NCBI GenBank assembly: GCA_015066085.1
Contig: SVPA01000004.1
Span: 1 to 64,000, forward strand
Reading direction: 5' to 3'
Source of the DNA: Oscillospiraceae bacterium
GTDB taxonomy: Bacteria; Bacillota; Clostridia; Oscillospirales; Acutalibacteraceae
DNA: 64,000 bases
Positions 42,567 to 52,751 of the stretch are shown here, piece by piece (position 1 is the first letter of the stretch; the number at the start of each line of letters is the position of its first letter). The position numbers were made by a program, and so were the translations under genes. The notes beneath the pieces are model-generated. The model did no database searches. It had not been told where the DNA came from and saw nothing but the letters and a program-made list of their open reading frames with translations.

Positions 42567-43453
42567 CAGGCATCTACCTCCTTGCTTCTCGTAAGGTAGA
42601 GTTGCGAAAGAGCGATGACTGCCACCGTAATAAAGAAAATTACTGCTTTTGCCTGACCTACGCCCATATTTGTAGTACTCTCATAAAAAGAGTTATATAT
42701 ATTAAGGGCTAACATCTCTGTTTCATTATAAGGCCTTCCGCCTGTTAATGCAAGGTTTTGGTCAAAAAGTTTAAATCCGTTTGTAAGAGTAAGGAATGTG
42801 CAAATAGTAATTGAGGGCATAACCGAGGGAATTGTAATATGACGGAGAAGTTGTTTGCCGTTTGCACCGTCAATTTTTGCAGCCTCAAGATACTCGCTCG
42901 GAACATTTTGAAGCCCCGCAATATATATAATCATCATATACCCTATTTGTTGCCAAGCAACGAGTATTACAAGCCCCCAAAAGCCGTATTTCGAATTTAG
43001 AACTAAAGATGAGCCGAAAAATCTAGATATTATTGCATCAAGAATTATCTTCCAGATATATCCAAGCACAATTCCGCCGATTAAATTAGGCATAAAAAAC
43101 ACGGTTCTGAAAAAGTTAGAGCCTCTAATTCCCCTTGTTAAAACAAGTGCCACCGAAAAAGCAACGATATTGATTATGAAAACCGAGGTTATTGTAAAGA
43201 GAACTGTAAATATAAATGACTTTAAAAAGGTTGCATCACTGAATGCTTTAATATAATTTTCAAAACCTATAAAAGTTGTTTTTTTAACACTTCTGAATCT
43301 AAAAAAAGACAGATAAAGACCCCAGAAAAACGGCCAAACAAATCCAATTATAAAAGCCGCAACGGTAGGATAAAGAAAAAGAGGGGCAAATTTTCTTACC
43401 TCTGTCAGTCGGTTTCGATTCTTGATTGCACCGCTTGTTTTTAGTCGTTTCAA
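42566..43453 (-). CDS. Sugar ABC transporter permease (MalF-type)
   Basis: Six membrane helices lie in 295 residues, after a basic N-terminus. The EAA docking loop appears as SEYLEAAKIDGANGKQLLRH, then ITIPSVMPSI. It pairs with the next gene to form the channel. A terminator-like hairpin between it and the binding-protein gene should lower its expression compared with the binding protein, as in other sugar importers. Confidence 0.9.
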   Translation of the reverse strand: MKRLKTSGAIKNRNRLTEVRKFAPLFLYPTVAAFIIGFVWPFFWGLYLSFFRFRSVKKTTFIGFENYIKAFSDATFLKSFIFTVLFTITSVFIINIVAFSVALVLTRGIRGSNFFRTVFFMPNLIGGIVLGYIWKIILDAIISRFFGSSLVLNSKYGFWGLVILVAWQQIGYMMIIYIAGLQNVPSEYLEAAKIDGANGKQLLRHITIPSVMPSITICTFLTLTNGFKLFDQNLALTGGRPYNETEMLALNIYNSFYESTTNMGVGQAKAVIFFITVAVIALSQLYLTRSKEVDA

Positions 43454-43477
43454 GACTTATACCTCCATTTAAGAAAA

Positions 43478-43508
43478 CAAGGATGCGGACTGGACCGCCG
43501 CATCCTTG
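43478..43508 (-). terminator. Partial terminator between binding protein and permeases
   Basis: CAAGGATGCGG (43478-43488) pairs with 43498-43508; the minus strand continues TTTTCTT. It probably reduces but does not end transcription. Confidence 0.8.
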
Positions 43509-43512
43509 ATTT

Positions 43513-44778
43513 TTACTGTTTTGAGGCTTTGTACTGATTTTCCCAACCCTTTACAAACGCCTCTTCAACCAATTTCCAACTTCCGTTTCCTGCCGTATAT
43601 TCGGCAAGGGCGTCAATCAAATCGTTTCTCCAAACATCTACATTAGGTGTTACAGAAAAGACCCAGGTGACCGAGTAGTTGCCGTTTTCAACATAATCGC
43701 TCATTATATTTGACAGGACATTATTCACTTTTTTGGCATTTTTAAAGGGAGAAACAAAGCCCATCTTTTGAGCAAGGGCGGTTGTCCCCTTGTCAGATGT
43801 TACAACCCAATCAAGAAAATCAAGAGTAGCCTTGATATCCTGCTCACTTGCCTGTGAATTTACAGCCCAGTAGTTTTCTGTTCCGCTGCAAAGCCCTTGT
43901 TTTTCTTCGTTCACACCAATAAATATTGGTAGAAACCCGAGATTTTCATCTCCAACTGACTTTACATTATCATATTCCCAGGTGCCGTTTTGATAGAATA
44001 CGGCTTTTTCGTTTTTAAATTCTGCAGTTGCGTCGTGTTGGTCGCTTGTAATGGTTTTCGGCTCAATGGTTGAATTGTTAATATAGAGGTCCCAAATATT
44101 TTTGAAATTTTTAAGATAGGTTCCCTTTATTTTTGAAGGCTGACCTTTAATGTTATCCTCTTCGAACTCAAAGAACAGGGGCATATTTGCAAGATGGCCC
44201 GAAAAACGCCAACCCGATGAACTGGAAAGACTTGAAGAAGTAAAGGCAGAAAATCCGAGTTCTTTTTTTCTTTTGGTAATATCCTCTGCTACCTGTTTAA
44301 GTTTTGCAAAAGAGTTAATTTCTTCAATATTATAACCCGCTTTTTTTAGCAGTTTTTTATTCGTTATAAGCCCAAAGGCTTCATAAACATATGCCACTGC
44401 ATAAACCTTATTGCCCTCTTTTAGTGCAAAATCATCGGATACAAGTTGCTTATAAACACTTGTGTCAGATAAGTCAAGACAATAATCCTTCCAGGACTCT
44501 AGACCGATAGTGCCGTTTACCTGAAACAAAGTTGGTGCTTCATCTTTATCAATTTCGGTCAGTAATGTTTGTTCGTATGTGCCTTGTGCGGCGGTAACTA
44601 CCTTTACCTCTACGCCTGTTTGGTCGGTATAGTCTTTTGCGAGTTGTTGCCAGGCAGAATCCTGTTCCGGTTTGAAATTAAGGTAATATACACTGCCTTT
44701 ATCGTCCTTTTCTCCACAACCCGAAAAAACACCGACAATAAATATAAGTGTTAGAATCAATGCTAAATACTTTTTCAT
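43513..44778 (-). CDS. Extracellular sugar-binding lipoprotein
   Basis: This is the solute-binding part of the importer, anchored outside the membrane. The signal peptide MKKYLALILTLIFIVGVFSG runs to the lipobox cysteine of FSGC, about residue 21, followed by GEKDD. The mature domain is of family 1 (MalE-like), with QTGVEVKVVTAAQGTYEQ and GTWEYDN. I use ATG 44778, after GGAGG; the four-codon longer frame holds that RBS. The length, 421, is typical. Substrate is probably maltodextrin given malQ downstream. Confidence 0.9.
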   Translation of the reverse strand: MKKYLALILTLIFIVGVFSGCGEKDDKGSVYYLNFKPEQDSAWQQLAKDYTDQTGVEVKVVTAAQGTYEQTLLTEIDKDEAPTLFQVNGTIGLESWKDYCLDLSDTSVYKQLVSDDFALKEGNKVYAVAYVYEAFGLITNKKLLKKAGYNIEEINSFAKLKQVAEDITKRKKELGFSAFTSSSLSSSSGWRFSGHLANMPLFFEFEEDNIKGQPSKIKGTYLKNFKNIWDLYINNSTIEPKTITSDQHDATAEFKNEKAVFYQNGTWEYDNVKSVGDENLGFLPIFIGVNEEKQGLCSGTENYWAVNSQASEQDIKATLDFLDWVVTSDKGTTALAQKMGFVSPFKNAKKVNNVLSNIMSDYVENGNYSVTWVFSVTPNVDVWRNDLIDALAEYTAGNGSWKLVEEAFVKGWENQYKASKQ

Positions 44779-44838
44779 ATTAACCTCCAAAATTTATAGA
44801 AAAGCAATGCTGAAAACTTTTCCTTTTGTCTTGAGGTT

Positions 44839-44866
44839 AGTATATCCATTTATATTAAAAAAACAA
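44839..44866 (-). promoter_or_regulatory. Promoter of the sugar-importer operon
   Basis: Minus-strand TTGTTT (44866-44861) and TATACT (44844-44839) are 16 bp apart. The -35 box overlaps the pheT terminator. No clear operator repeat was found. Confidence 0.55.
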
Positions 44867-44896
44867 CCCGAAGAATTAAATTTCTTCGGATTGTTT
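44861..44896 (-). terminator. pheT terminator
   Basis: AAACAACCCGAAGAA (44861-44875) pairs with 44882-44896 with one mismatch. On the minus strand a T-run follows. Confidence 0.85.
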
Positions 44897-44902
44897 TAGT
44901 TT

Positions 44903-47263
44903 TTAATTTTTCATTGCAATTCCTTTTTGGCTAAGGTCTTCAACAATCTTATCGGTAACTACCTTAACCTCTTCGCCTGTAAGGGTTCTTTCGGGGTGGG
45001 CAAAGGCAATTCTAACGGTTATAGATTTGCCGCCTTGGTCGGTATAGGTATCAACCACGCTAACCCCTTTAATAAGTTCACAGTTTTGTTTATTGATTGC
45101 TTCATTTATTGGTGCGAAGGTATCCGAAACAAAAGACAAATCAATTTCCATTCCGGGAAAACGACCGGGCTCTTCATACTTGATACTTGCATTTTTGATT
45201 TCAGCGAATACGCTAAAATCAAGTTCTGCGTAAACGATAGAAGCCTTTTTGTCAATTTTCTTGGACACGGTAGGATGAACAATACCGATTTCACCAATTT
45301 TATTTGAATCGCAGATAACAGCATTAAGGTTTCGAGGATGCTGATAGGATTTTGTAGCATCTAATCTCTCAAAAGAAAGTTCTTTATGCTTAATATCATC
45401 CGCAATAACACAAAGCATATTACGAAGTTCAAAATAGAGGTTTTCAACAGATTCCGTTTTGCTGAAAAGAGTAACGGCAAGTTTCTTCTTTTCAACACAC
45501 ATATTGTCACCGTTTACACCCTCAACCACACGACCTATTTCAAAAACGCCAAAGTCGGTCGAATAACCTGTATTGTATTTAACCTGACAAAGTTGGGTTG
45601 GAACAATAGATTTACGGATTGTTTCGATATTCGGGTTAACCGCTCCGATAAGTTTAATATTATCCTCAACATCAATTCCAAGAGCCTTATACTCATCATA
45701 ATACTGCCATACATAAGAATGAAGTTCATGAAGAGAATAGCGTTTAACGAGGATATCTTTAACCTTATCTTCAACCGTCTTTTCGATTTGAGGACGAACA
45801 GGCGCAATAGGAGAACAAGCAGTATGGATTTCAAAATTATCATAGCCGTATATACGGGTAATTTCTTCAATTACATCGGCTTTCATTGTGACATCCTTGG
45901 TTGCTCTCCAACTAGGTACGGTAACGCTAAAATCGTCGCCCGAAAGTTTAACGGTAAATCCTAACGACTCAAGGGTTTTAACTATTGTATCGTTGCTAAT
46001 CTCAATTCCTGTATATCGGTTAACAAAAGATTTGTTAAAATCAAGATTTACAGTGTTGTATTTAACGGCATATTCATCGGTTAACGAAGATACAACCTTA
46101 ACTCCGCTATCAATATCAGAAAGAAGTTTTATAAAGCGAGCAATAGCAGGAACGGTAAGTTCGGGATCAAGACATTTTTCATAACGCATTGAAGCATCGG
46201 TTCTGTGACCTAAACGAACGGTAGATTTGCGGATAGAAACACTATCAAAAGTAGCAGATTCAAGGGTTAGCGTTCTTGTGTCGTCAACGATTTCAGAATC
46301 AAGACCGCCCATAATACCTGCAACGGCAACGGGAGTGTTCCCGTTACAAATCATAAGGGTATTTTCGTCAATATTACGCTCTACGCCGTCAAGGGTTGTA
46401 AACTTAAAGGGTGTATCAAAGCGTTTGATGCGAATTTTTTCAACCTTTCTGGAGTCAAAGGCGTGCATTGGCTGACCCATTTCAAGCATAAGGTAGTTGG
46501 TAAGGTCGGCAAGAAGATTGATTCCCCTCATTCCGCAGTAGTAAAGGCGGATACGCATATTAACGGGGCTGACCGTTTTTGAAATGTTTTCTACCTGCAA
46601 ACAAGAATATCTCTGACAAAGAGGGTCTTCAATTTTCATATCAACCTTAGGAAGATTATCATACTCCGAAAGGTTTACGGTTTCAAGAGGTTTAAGAGGT
46701 CTTCCGGCAAGGGCTGCAAACTCACGGGCAATTCCGTAGTGACCCCAAAGGTCAGGACGATTGGTTAAAGATTTATTATCAACCTCAAAGATAATATCTT
46801 CAATTTCATAAACATCCTTAATGTCAGTTCCGTTTTCAACATTTTCGGTAATATCCATAATTCCCGAATTGTCGTCAGAAATTCCAATCTCTTTTTCAGA
46901 ACAGCACATACCGAAAGAATCAAACCCAGCAAGAGGTCTTGGAGAAATTGTTATATCTCCGATTTTAGCCCCTACCTTTGCAAAGGCGGTTTTCATTCCG
47001 ACACGAACATTAGGAGCGCCACAGACAACATCTGTAAGTTTTCCGTCACCTGCATCAACCTTTAAAAGATGAAGTTTCTTAGACTCCGGATGGTCTTCAA
47101 CCGATTTAATCTCTGCAACAACAATTCCGCTTATATCGGAACCTTTCATAAAAATCTCATTTTCAACCTCGGCGGTAGAAAGAGAGAACTGATTTATAAG
47201 TTTAAGTTTGTCAAGACCCGAAAAATCAACAAAGTCTGATATCCAATTCATTGATAATAACAT
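44903..47263 (-). CDS. pheT: Phenylalanine–tRNA ligase beta subunit
   Basis: PheT binds tRNA-Phe and edits Tyr-tRNA. The N-terminal tRNA-binding domain (VVAEIKSVEDHPESKKLHLLKV) is followed by B3/B4 editing domains. The DNA/RNA-binding B5 block is near 400-470, and the C-terminal ferredoxin-fold anticodon domain ends at RIAFAHPERTLTGEEV. The 786-residue length is normal. It follows pheS by 17 bp, and both are under the T-box leader. Confidence 0.97.
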   Translation of the reverse strand: MLLSMNWISDFVDFSGLDKLKLINQFSLSTAEVENEIFMKGSDISGIVVAEIKSVEDHPESKKLHLLKVDAGDGKLTDVVCGAPNVRVGMKTAFAKVGAKIGDITISPRPLAGFDSFGMCCSEKEIGISDDNSGIMDITENVENGTDIKDVYEIEDIIFEVDNKSLTNRPDLWGHYGIAREFAALAGRPLKPLETVNLSEYDNLPKVDMKIEDPLCQRYSCLQVENISKTVSPVNMRIRLYYCGMRGINLLADLTNYLMLEMGQPMHAFDSRKVEKIRIKRFDTPFKFTTLDGVERNIDENTLMICNGNTPVAVAGIMGGLDSEIVDDTRTLTLESATFDSVSIRKSTVRLGHRTDASMRYEKCLDPELTVPAIARFIKLLSDIDSGVKVVSSLTDEYAVKYNTVNLDFNKSFVNRYTGIEISNDTIVKTLESLGFTVKLSGDDFSVTVPSWRATKDVTMKADVIEEITRIYGYDNFEIHTACSPIAPVRPQIEKTVEDKVKDILVKRYSLHELHSYVWQYYDEYKALGIDVEDNIKLIGAVNPNIETIRKSIVPTQLCQVKYNTGYSTDFGVFEIGRVVEGVNGDNMCVEKKKLAVTLFSKTESVENLYFELRNMLCVIADDIKHKELSFERLDATKSYQHPRNLNAVICDSNKIGEIGIVHPTVSKKIDKKASIVYAELDFSVFAEIKNASIKYEEPGRFPGMEIDLSFVSDTFAPINEAINKQNCELIKGVSVVDTYTDQGGKSITVRIAFAHPERTLTGEEVKVVTDKIVEDLSQKGIAMKN

Positions 47264-47280
47264 ATCGGCACTCTCCTTTC

Positions 47281-48333
47281 TTATTCATCGTCAGTAAACT
47301 GCGAAAGGGTTTTAAGGCTTCCGCCGTTTAAATCACGAATATCTTTAACGCCGTATTTCATCATTGCAAGACGGGTAAGACCAAGACCGAAAGCAAATCC
47401 GGTATACTCTTCGGGGTCTATTCCGCCGGCTTTGAGCACCTCGGGGTGAATCATACCACAGGGGCAAAGTTCAAGCCAACCGCTGTGTTTACAAGAGGGA
47501 CAGCCCTCTCCGCCACAGATAGCACAACTTATATCAAGTTCAAATCCTGGTTCAACGAACGGGAAGAAACCGGGACGAAGGCGAACCTTCACATCTCTCT
47601 TAAACACTTCAGAGAGCATTGTTTTCATAAAGAAAATAAGGTTGGATATTGAAATATCCTTATCTACCATAACGCCTTCCATTTGGAAGAAGGTATTTTC
47701 GTGACAGGCATCGGTAGCCTCGTTTCTAAAACATCTTCCGGGGAAGATTGCCTTTATTGGACGACCCTCACTAAACAGAGCGTCTTTATACTTCTTATAG
47801 ATAGCGTTTTGAGCAGCGGAGGTATGGGATTTAAGGAGTTGTCCGTTCTCAAGATAATAGGTATCCTGCATATCACGGGCAGGATGGTGCTTAGGTATGT
47901 TAAGAGCCTCAAAGCACTCATAGTCGGTAACAATTTCGCTATAGTCCTCAACATCAAAGCCCATTGATTTAAATATTCTCTCACACTCACGCTGAACAAG
48001 AGTAATCGGATGATAGGAACCTCGAGTAAGGTCGGCAGGTATAGAAAGGTCGAACTCAGGCATAGAGTTGATTTCTTTTTGAGCCTCTAATTCCTTTAAT
48101 TCAGCCATTTTTTCTGCTATTCTCTCGGTAGCCGAGTTTTTAAGAATGTTAACGCTTTGTCCAAAGGTCTTTTTCTCCTCGACAGACAGGTCTTTCATTC
48201 CTTTAAGCAGGTCGGTTATACTTCCCTTTTTACCAAGATAAGCAACCCTGATATTTTCAAGTTCAGCAACATCTTTTACCAAAGCAAGTTCTTCTTCAAA
48301 CTGTTTTTGCAGTTTAATCAGTTTGTCGTTCAT
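47281..48333 (-). CDS. pheS: Phenylalanine–tRNA ligase alpha subunit
   Basis: PheS holds the catalytic site that activates phenylalanine. A helical N-terminus (1-85) with YLGKKGSITDLLK is followed by class II motifs: HPARDMQDTYYL, RCFRNEATDACHENTFFQMEG and the motif 3 stretch FAFGLGLTRLAMMKYG. CAICGGEGCPSCKHSGWLE is an uncommon cysteine-rich insert (about 270-288) that may bind zinc; such an insert is known in many Firmicutes PheS. Length 350 is typical. RBS ATGGAGG precedes ATG 48333. Confidence 0.97.
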   Translation of the reverse strand: MNDKLIKLQKQFEEELALVKDVAELENIRVAYLGKKGSITDLLKGMKDLSVEEKKTFGQSVNILKNSATERIAEKMAELKELEAQKEINSMPEFDLSIPADLTRGSYHPITLVQRECERIFKSMGFDVEDYSEIVTDYECFEALNIPKHHPARDMQDTYYLENGQLLKSHTSAAQNAIYKKYKDALFSEGRPIKAIFPGRCFRNEATDACHENTFFQMEGVMVDKDISISNLIFFMKTMLSEVFKRDVKVRLRPGFFPFVEPGFELDISCAICGGEGCPSCKHSGWLELCPCGMIHPEVLKAGGIDPEEYTGFAFGLGLTRLAMMKYGVKDIRDLNGGSLKTLSQFTDDE

Positions 48334-48345
48334 TATAAACCTCCA

Positions 48346-48582
48346 TAAAAAAACGCCTCATACAAAGTATGAGACGAAAAATTCCGTGGTACCACTCAAA
48401 TTGCGGCAAAGCCGCCACTTTATTTGCTTTAATGCAGCAACTACAGCCCATATTTCTACAGGCAACTCACGAGGCGAAAGTAGGCAAACAGCACCTTACG
48501 GCTTCACACCAAACGCCGCTCTCTTAAAAGGTTTGCTATCGCTTTAAAAACTCGGTCAAAGTCTTTCATATTTACTAAAGTA
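48346..48582 (-). promoter_or_regulatory. T-box leader (tRNA-Phe responsive) of pheST
   Basis: The minus strand carries the T-box signature GAGTGGTACCACGG (48384-48397). Next comes a terminator hairpin (GTCTCATAC at 48367-48376 region with 48354-48363) and a long T-run before pheS. The upstream 150 nt form a long stem. A UUC (Phe codon) at 48476-48478 is the likely specifier. Uncharged tRNA-Phe should pair with the T-box bulge and allow read-through. T-box identity is clear; the specifier placement is inference. Confidence 0.88.
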
Positions 48583-48611
48583 TTATACACATTATACGGC
48601 CGTATTGTCAA
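48582..48611 (-). promoter_or_regulatory. pheST promoter
   Basis: Minus-strand TTGACA (48611-48606) and TATAAT (48587-48582) are 18 bp apart, just after the dut stop codon. Confidence 0.8.
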
Positions 48612-48614
48612 GGG

Positions 48615-49049
48615 TTATTTTACACCCGTAGAGCCAAAACCGCCATCTCCTCTTTCGGTTTCGTCGAGTGTTTGACTTTCAACAAAATCCGCCGTAATAT
48701 AGGGAGCAATTACTATTTGAGCAATTCTCTCTCCCGCTTGAATACTTGCAACCTTGTCAGAATGATTATGGAGGGCAACCATAATTTCTCCACGATAGTC
48801 AGAGTCAATTACCCCGACCTTATTGGCAGGAGCAAGTCCCCTTTTTGTTGCAATTCCGCTTCTTGCATAAATAAGTCCGACATAGCCATTTGGAATTTGC
48901 ATCGCAATTCCCGTATGTACAAGCCTTGTTTCGCCCGGAGCAAAACTAATCTCCTCTTCACAGGAATAAAGGTCCGCACCGGCAGCACTTAATGAAGCGT
49001 AGGACGGAATAGTTGCATTTTTATTTAATTTTTTAATTTTCAGTTCCAT
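48615..49049 (-). CDS. dut: dUTP diphosphatase
   Basis: Dut turns dUTP into dUMP, keeping uracil out of DNA. The trimeric-type motifs are all present: SAAGADLYS, RSGIATKRG, NKVGVIDSDYRGEI, ERIAQIVI and the C-terminal P-loop-like RGDGGFGSTG. I start at ATG 49049 (144 residues), where homologues begin MELKIKKL. The nearest RBS-like AAAGGTGG lies about 20 nt upstream with a small GGGC/GCCC hairpin in between, which may bring it closer. No terminator separates it from pheST. Confidence 0.95.
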   Translation of the reverse strand: MELKIKKLNKNATIPSYASLSAAGADLYSCEEEISFAPGETRLVHTGIAMQIPNGYVGLIYARSGIATKRGLAPANKVGVIDSDYRGEIMVALHNHSDKVASIQAGERIAQIVIAPYITADFVESQTLDETERGDGGFGSTGVK

Positions 49050-49091
49050 AAGCAGTTTCGGGCAGTGCCCACCTTTCTTATTTGTAAATAA

Positions 49092-49120
49092 AGTATATAT
49101 CAATATCTTGCTTATTGCAA
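49092..49120 (-). promoter_or_regulatory. dut promoter
   Basis: Minus-strand TTGCAA (49120-49115) and TATACT (49097-49092) are 17 bp apart. Confidence 0.7.
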
Positions 49121-49124
49121 GTTT

Positions 49125-49979
49125 TTATTTAAAGCCCTTTCCTATTACGTCCCCCGCATTGACAATAAAGAAAAAAGCGGACGGGTCGGAAGAAATTATT
49201 GTCCTTCTGACTACCGAAATTTCGTTATTTCTTGCAACACAGAGAAGAATATTGTTTTTTCTTCCCGTATAACCGCCGAAAGCAGGTAAAACCGTCACGC
49301 CTCTGTCGGCTGTTTTGATGAGTGCGTTTTTAATATCGGATTCGTTGTTTGTAATTATGAAAATTGCCTTTGAGTCGGTATTTCCGCACAAAATCAGGTC
49401 GACAGTTCTTGAAGTTAAAAAAATCGCCACTATTGAATAGAGAGCCGACTGTATATCCCCGTAAACGAGGGTTGCAAAAAGGACAACAGCGCCGTCGATA
49501 AACAAAAAAGCCCGTCCTATTGAAATATTATATTTTTCATTTAAAAGTTTTACTATAATATCTACACCGCCCGTAGACGCACCGATTAACATAATAAGTC
49601 CTAGCCCTGTACCCATTAAAATTCCGCCGAAAAGACAACAAACCACCTTATCGGTCAGCATTGGTCTATAAAAGACACTGATAATTTCAATAAAAGCAGA
49701 AGTCAACAATACGGCAAGAGAAGTTCTGAAAATAAAACTTTTGCCAAATTTTATTAGACCTAGAATTATAAGGGGTAAATTGAAAATTACTATATATGCA
49801 CCCGTGGGAAAGCCGTTAAAAAAGTTTAGTGCGGTCGCAATTCCCGTAATTCCGCCCGGAGAAATTTTAAGAGGGCTTAAAAACACCTCGACGGCAACCG
49901 AATAGACCACACTGCCGAGAATTAAAATTAAGCCCTCTTTATATATTCTACTTAAATTTATTTTCTTCAAAACTATCAC
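49125..49979 (-). CDS. YitT-family membrane protein (DUF2179)
   Basis: The 284-residue protein has five or six membrane helices in residues 13-200, with SPGGITGIATALNFFNG and GASTGGVDIIVKLLN as conserved loops. A cytoplasmic DUF2179 domain (about 200-280) contains RGVTVLPAFGGYTGRKNNIL. Family members are common in Firmicutes, and their transport or signalling role is not settled. It follows mrnC by 16 bp at the end of the ribosomal/Obg cluster. Confidence 0.88.
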   Translation of the reverse strand: MIVLKKINLSRIYKEGLILILGSVVYSVAVEVFLSPLKISPGGITGIATALNFFNGFPTGAYIVIFNLPLIILGLIKFGKSFIFRTSLAVLLTSAFIEIISVFYRPMLTDKVVCCLFGGILMGTGLGLIMLIGASTGGVDIIVKLLNEKYNISIGRAFLFIDGAVVLFATLVYGDIQSALYSIVAIFLTSRTVDLILCGNTDSKAIFIITNNESDIKNALIKTADRGVTVLPAFGGYTGRKNNILLCVARNNEISVVRRTIISSDPSAFFFIVNAGDVIGKGFK

Positions 49980-49995
49980 CTAAAAATATATTTAG

Positions 49996-50385
49996 TTATA
50001 GTTTTTCCCGAAAATTTTCTAATATTAAAGCAAAAAGTTCTTTTGCTCTTTTATCGTTTCCCGATAAATGAAGATACCCGAAAAGCGTTTCAATACCTGT
50101 TGCACTATGGTACTCGCTAACGGTTGAATTTTTAGGTATCGAGTTAACATGAGCATTTCTGCCTCTTTTATAGATACTGATTTCTTGCTCTGTTAGATGG
50201 GGCTGGATTGCTTTAAAAGCCTCGGCCTGAGCACCCGCCTTAACAAGTTTAACCGAAGCCGAGTGAAGTTCACCCGAAGGTCTGTTAGTTTCGGCTAGTA
50301 ACTCACGCACAAGAAGTCCGTAATAAGCGTCACCGACAAAAGCAAGTGTAGATGGACTGAGTGTGTTGACATTCATTTGGGTCAC
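49996..50385 (-). CDS. mrnC: Mini-ribonuclease III
   Basis: Mini-III is an RNase III catalytic domain without the double-strand RNA-binding domain; in Bacillus it matures 23S rRNA ends. LAFVGDAYYGLLVRE holds the catalytic Asp, and RGRNAHVNSIPKN and YHSATGIETLFGYLHL follow, with the acidic pair Glu. At 129 residues it has normal length. It lies at the Obg end of the cluster, next to obgE with no gap. Confidence 0.93.
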   Translation of the reverse strand: MTQMNVNTLSPSTLAFVGDAYYGLLVRELLAETNRPSGELHSASVKLVKAGAQAEAFKAIQPHLTEQEISIYKRGRNAHVNSIPKNSTVSEYHSATGIETLFGYLHLSGNDKRAKELFALILENFREKL

Positions 50386-51672
<1,287 letters not shown>

Positions 51673-51684
51673 TTAATAAGAAAT

Positions 51685-51707
51685 AAAGCCCGGCATCGCC
51701 GAGCTTT
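51685..51707 (-). terminator. Terminator between rpmA and obgE
   Basis: AAAGCCCGGC (51685-51694) pairs with 51698-51707 with one wobble. On the minus strand TTTATTTCTT follows. Partial read-through into obgE is likely. Confidence 0.75.
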
Positions 51708-51718
51708 AACTAACAAAT

Positions 51719-52003
51719 TTACTGTTCAACAGCGTAAATGCTTACCTGTTTACGGTCACGGCCTACGCGCTCAAACTTAACCTTACCGTCGATAAGAGCA
51801 AATAAAGTATCGTCAGAACCGATGCCAACATTGTTGCCCGGATGAATTTTAGTTCCTCTCTGGCGAACGAGGATATTACCGGCAAGAACAAACTGACCGT
51901 CAGCACGTTTAACACCAAGACGCTTTGCTTCGCTGTCACGACCGTTCTTGGTAGAACCCATTCCTTTTTTATGGGCGAATAACTGAATGTTAATCTTTAA
52001 CAT
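51719..52003 (-). CDS. rpmA: 50S ribosomal protein L27 (with Prp-cleaved N-terminus)
   Basis: L27 reaches the peptidyl-transferase centre. The 94-residue protein starts [17 protein letters not shown]: the first nine residues, ending in QLF, form the Firmicutes extension removed by the Prp protease before use. The mature end AHKKG then follows, with [14 protein letters not shown]. The prp gene lies just upstream, with a two-base gap. Confidence 0.97.
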   Translation of the reverse strand: MLKINIQLFAHKKGMGSTKNGRDSEAKRLGVKRADGQFVLAGNILVRQRGTKIHPGNNVGIGSDDTLFALIDGKVKFERVGRDRKQVSIYAVEQ

Positions 52004-52005
52004 GA

Positions 52006-52314
52006 TTACACCTCCGAAATTACTTTGATGCAGTCTGGATACTGCTCACTTAACTGCTGAATATGAATTTTAAAACCTTTAAGAACCGTTTTAGTTGCTT
52101 CTGACGGAGAGGCAACCTTTAAGTGCATTTCTCCCGATTTTTCTAAAACAGTAATATCTGCTTTGTCTTTTACAACCTCGGTTATTGTATTAGCCACCAA
52201 ATAAGCGGCAGACGAAACCGAAGCGCAGACAAGACGACCTGTTTCATCATTATTGTCAGCAGTGCAATGTCCCGTAACGGAAAAACCGTTTTCGGACAAC
52301 CTAATTTTTGTCAT
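52006..52314 (-). CDS. prp: Ribosomal-processing cysteine protease Prp
   Basis: Prp trims the L27 extension seen in the next gene. The 102-residue protein has the catalytic His in VTGHCTADN and the catalytic Cys in [10 protein letters not shown], with the usual helix after it. Length and position between L21 and L27 genes are typical. Confidence 0.95.
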   Translation of the reverse strand: MTKIRLSENGFSVTGHCTADNNDETGRLVCASVSSAAYLVANTITEVVKDKADITVLEKSGEMHLKVASPSEATKTVLKGFKIHIQQLSEQYPDCIKVISEV

Positions 52315-52320
52315 AACTAA

Positions 52321-52629
52321 TTATACAATTTCAGTGATTTGTACTTTGGTGTAGGGCTGTCTGTGACCCATTTTACGAGCACTACCCTTTTTGGGCTTGT
52401 AGGTGAAGACGGTAATCTTCTTGCCCTTACCGTTCTTAACTACGGTTCCCTTAACAGCGGCATCCTTAACATAGGGTTTACCAACCTTAAGAGCAGCAGT
52501 TTTCTTAACTGCAACAACCTTGTCAAAAACAACCTCGGAGTTTTCCTCTGCGTCGAGTTTCTCAACATAGATGAAGTCGCCTTCTTCTACACGATACTGC
52601 TTTCCGCCGGTTTCGATAATAGCGTACAT
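52321..52629 (-). CDS. rplU: 50S ribosomal protein L21
   Basis: L21 binds 23S r[21 protein letters not shown] opens the protein, and [27 protein letters not shown] closes it, shown here in family terms. The 102-residue length is exact. It heads the rplU-prp-rpmA unit, with a leader and a strong promoter upstream. Confidence 0.97.
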   Translation of the reverse strand: MYAIIETGGKQYRVEEGDFIYVEKLDAEENSEVVFDKVVAVKKTAALKVGKPYVKDAAVKGTVVKNGKGKKITVFTYKPKKGSARKMGHRQPYTKVQITEIV

Positions 52630-52710
52630 TCTCTGGCACCTGCCTTAATATAAGTCTCGCTACAGAAGGCGTGCAAAAGGCGCAACTTTAAAAGCCCTCA
52701 ATATGCGGCT
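52630..52710 (-). promoter_or_regulatory. Probable L21 leader RNA
   Basis: About 80 nt of transcribed leader lie before rplU, with GGGCTTTTAAAGTTGCGCC and short complementary blocks. L21 leaders in this position are known in Firmicutes. I could not match the whole consensus, so this call rests mainly on position. Confidence 0.5.
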
Positions 52711-52715
52711 TGACC

Positions 52716-52744
52716 ATTTTATCACTAAACACACGGTTTGTCAA
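52716..52744 (-). promoter_or_regulatory. rplU operon promoter
   Basis: Minus-strand TTGACA (52744-52739) and TAAAAT (52721-52716) are 17 bp apart. Confidence 0.8.
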
Positions 52745-52751
52745 GAGTTTT

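Noticed and set aside
45386..45964. Plus-strand 192-residue frame within pheT
   Set aside because: It lies wholly inside pheT on the other strand and its translation is unlike a protein.
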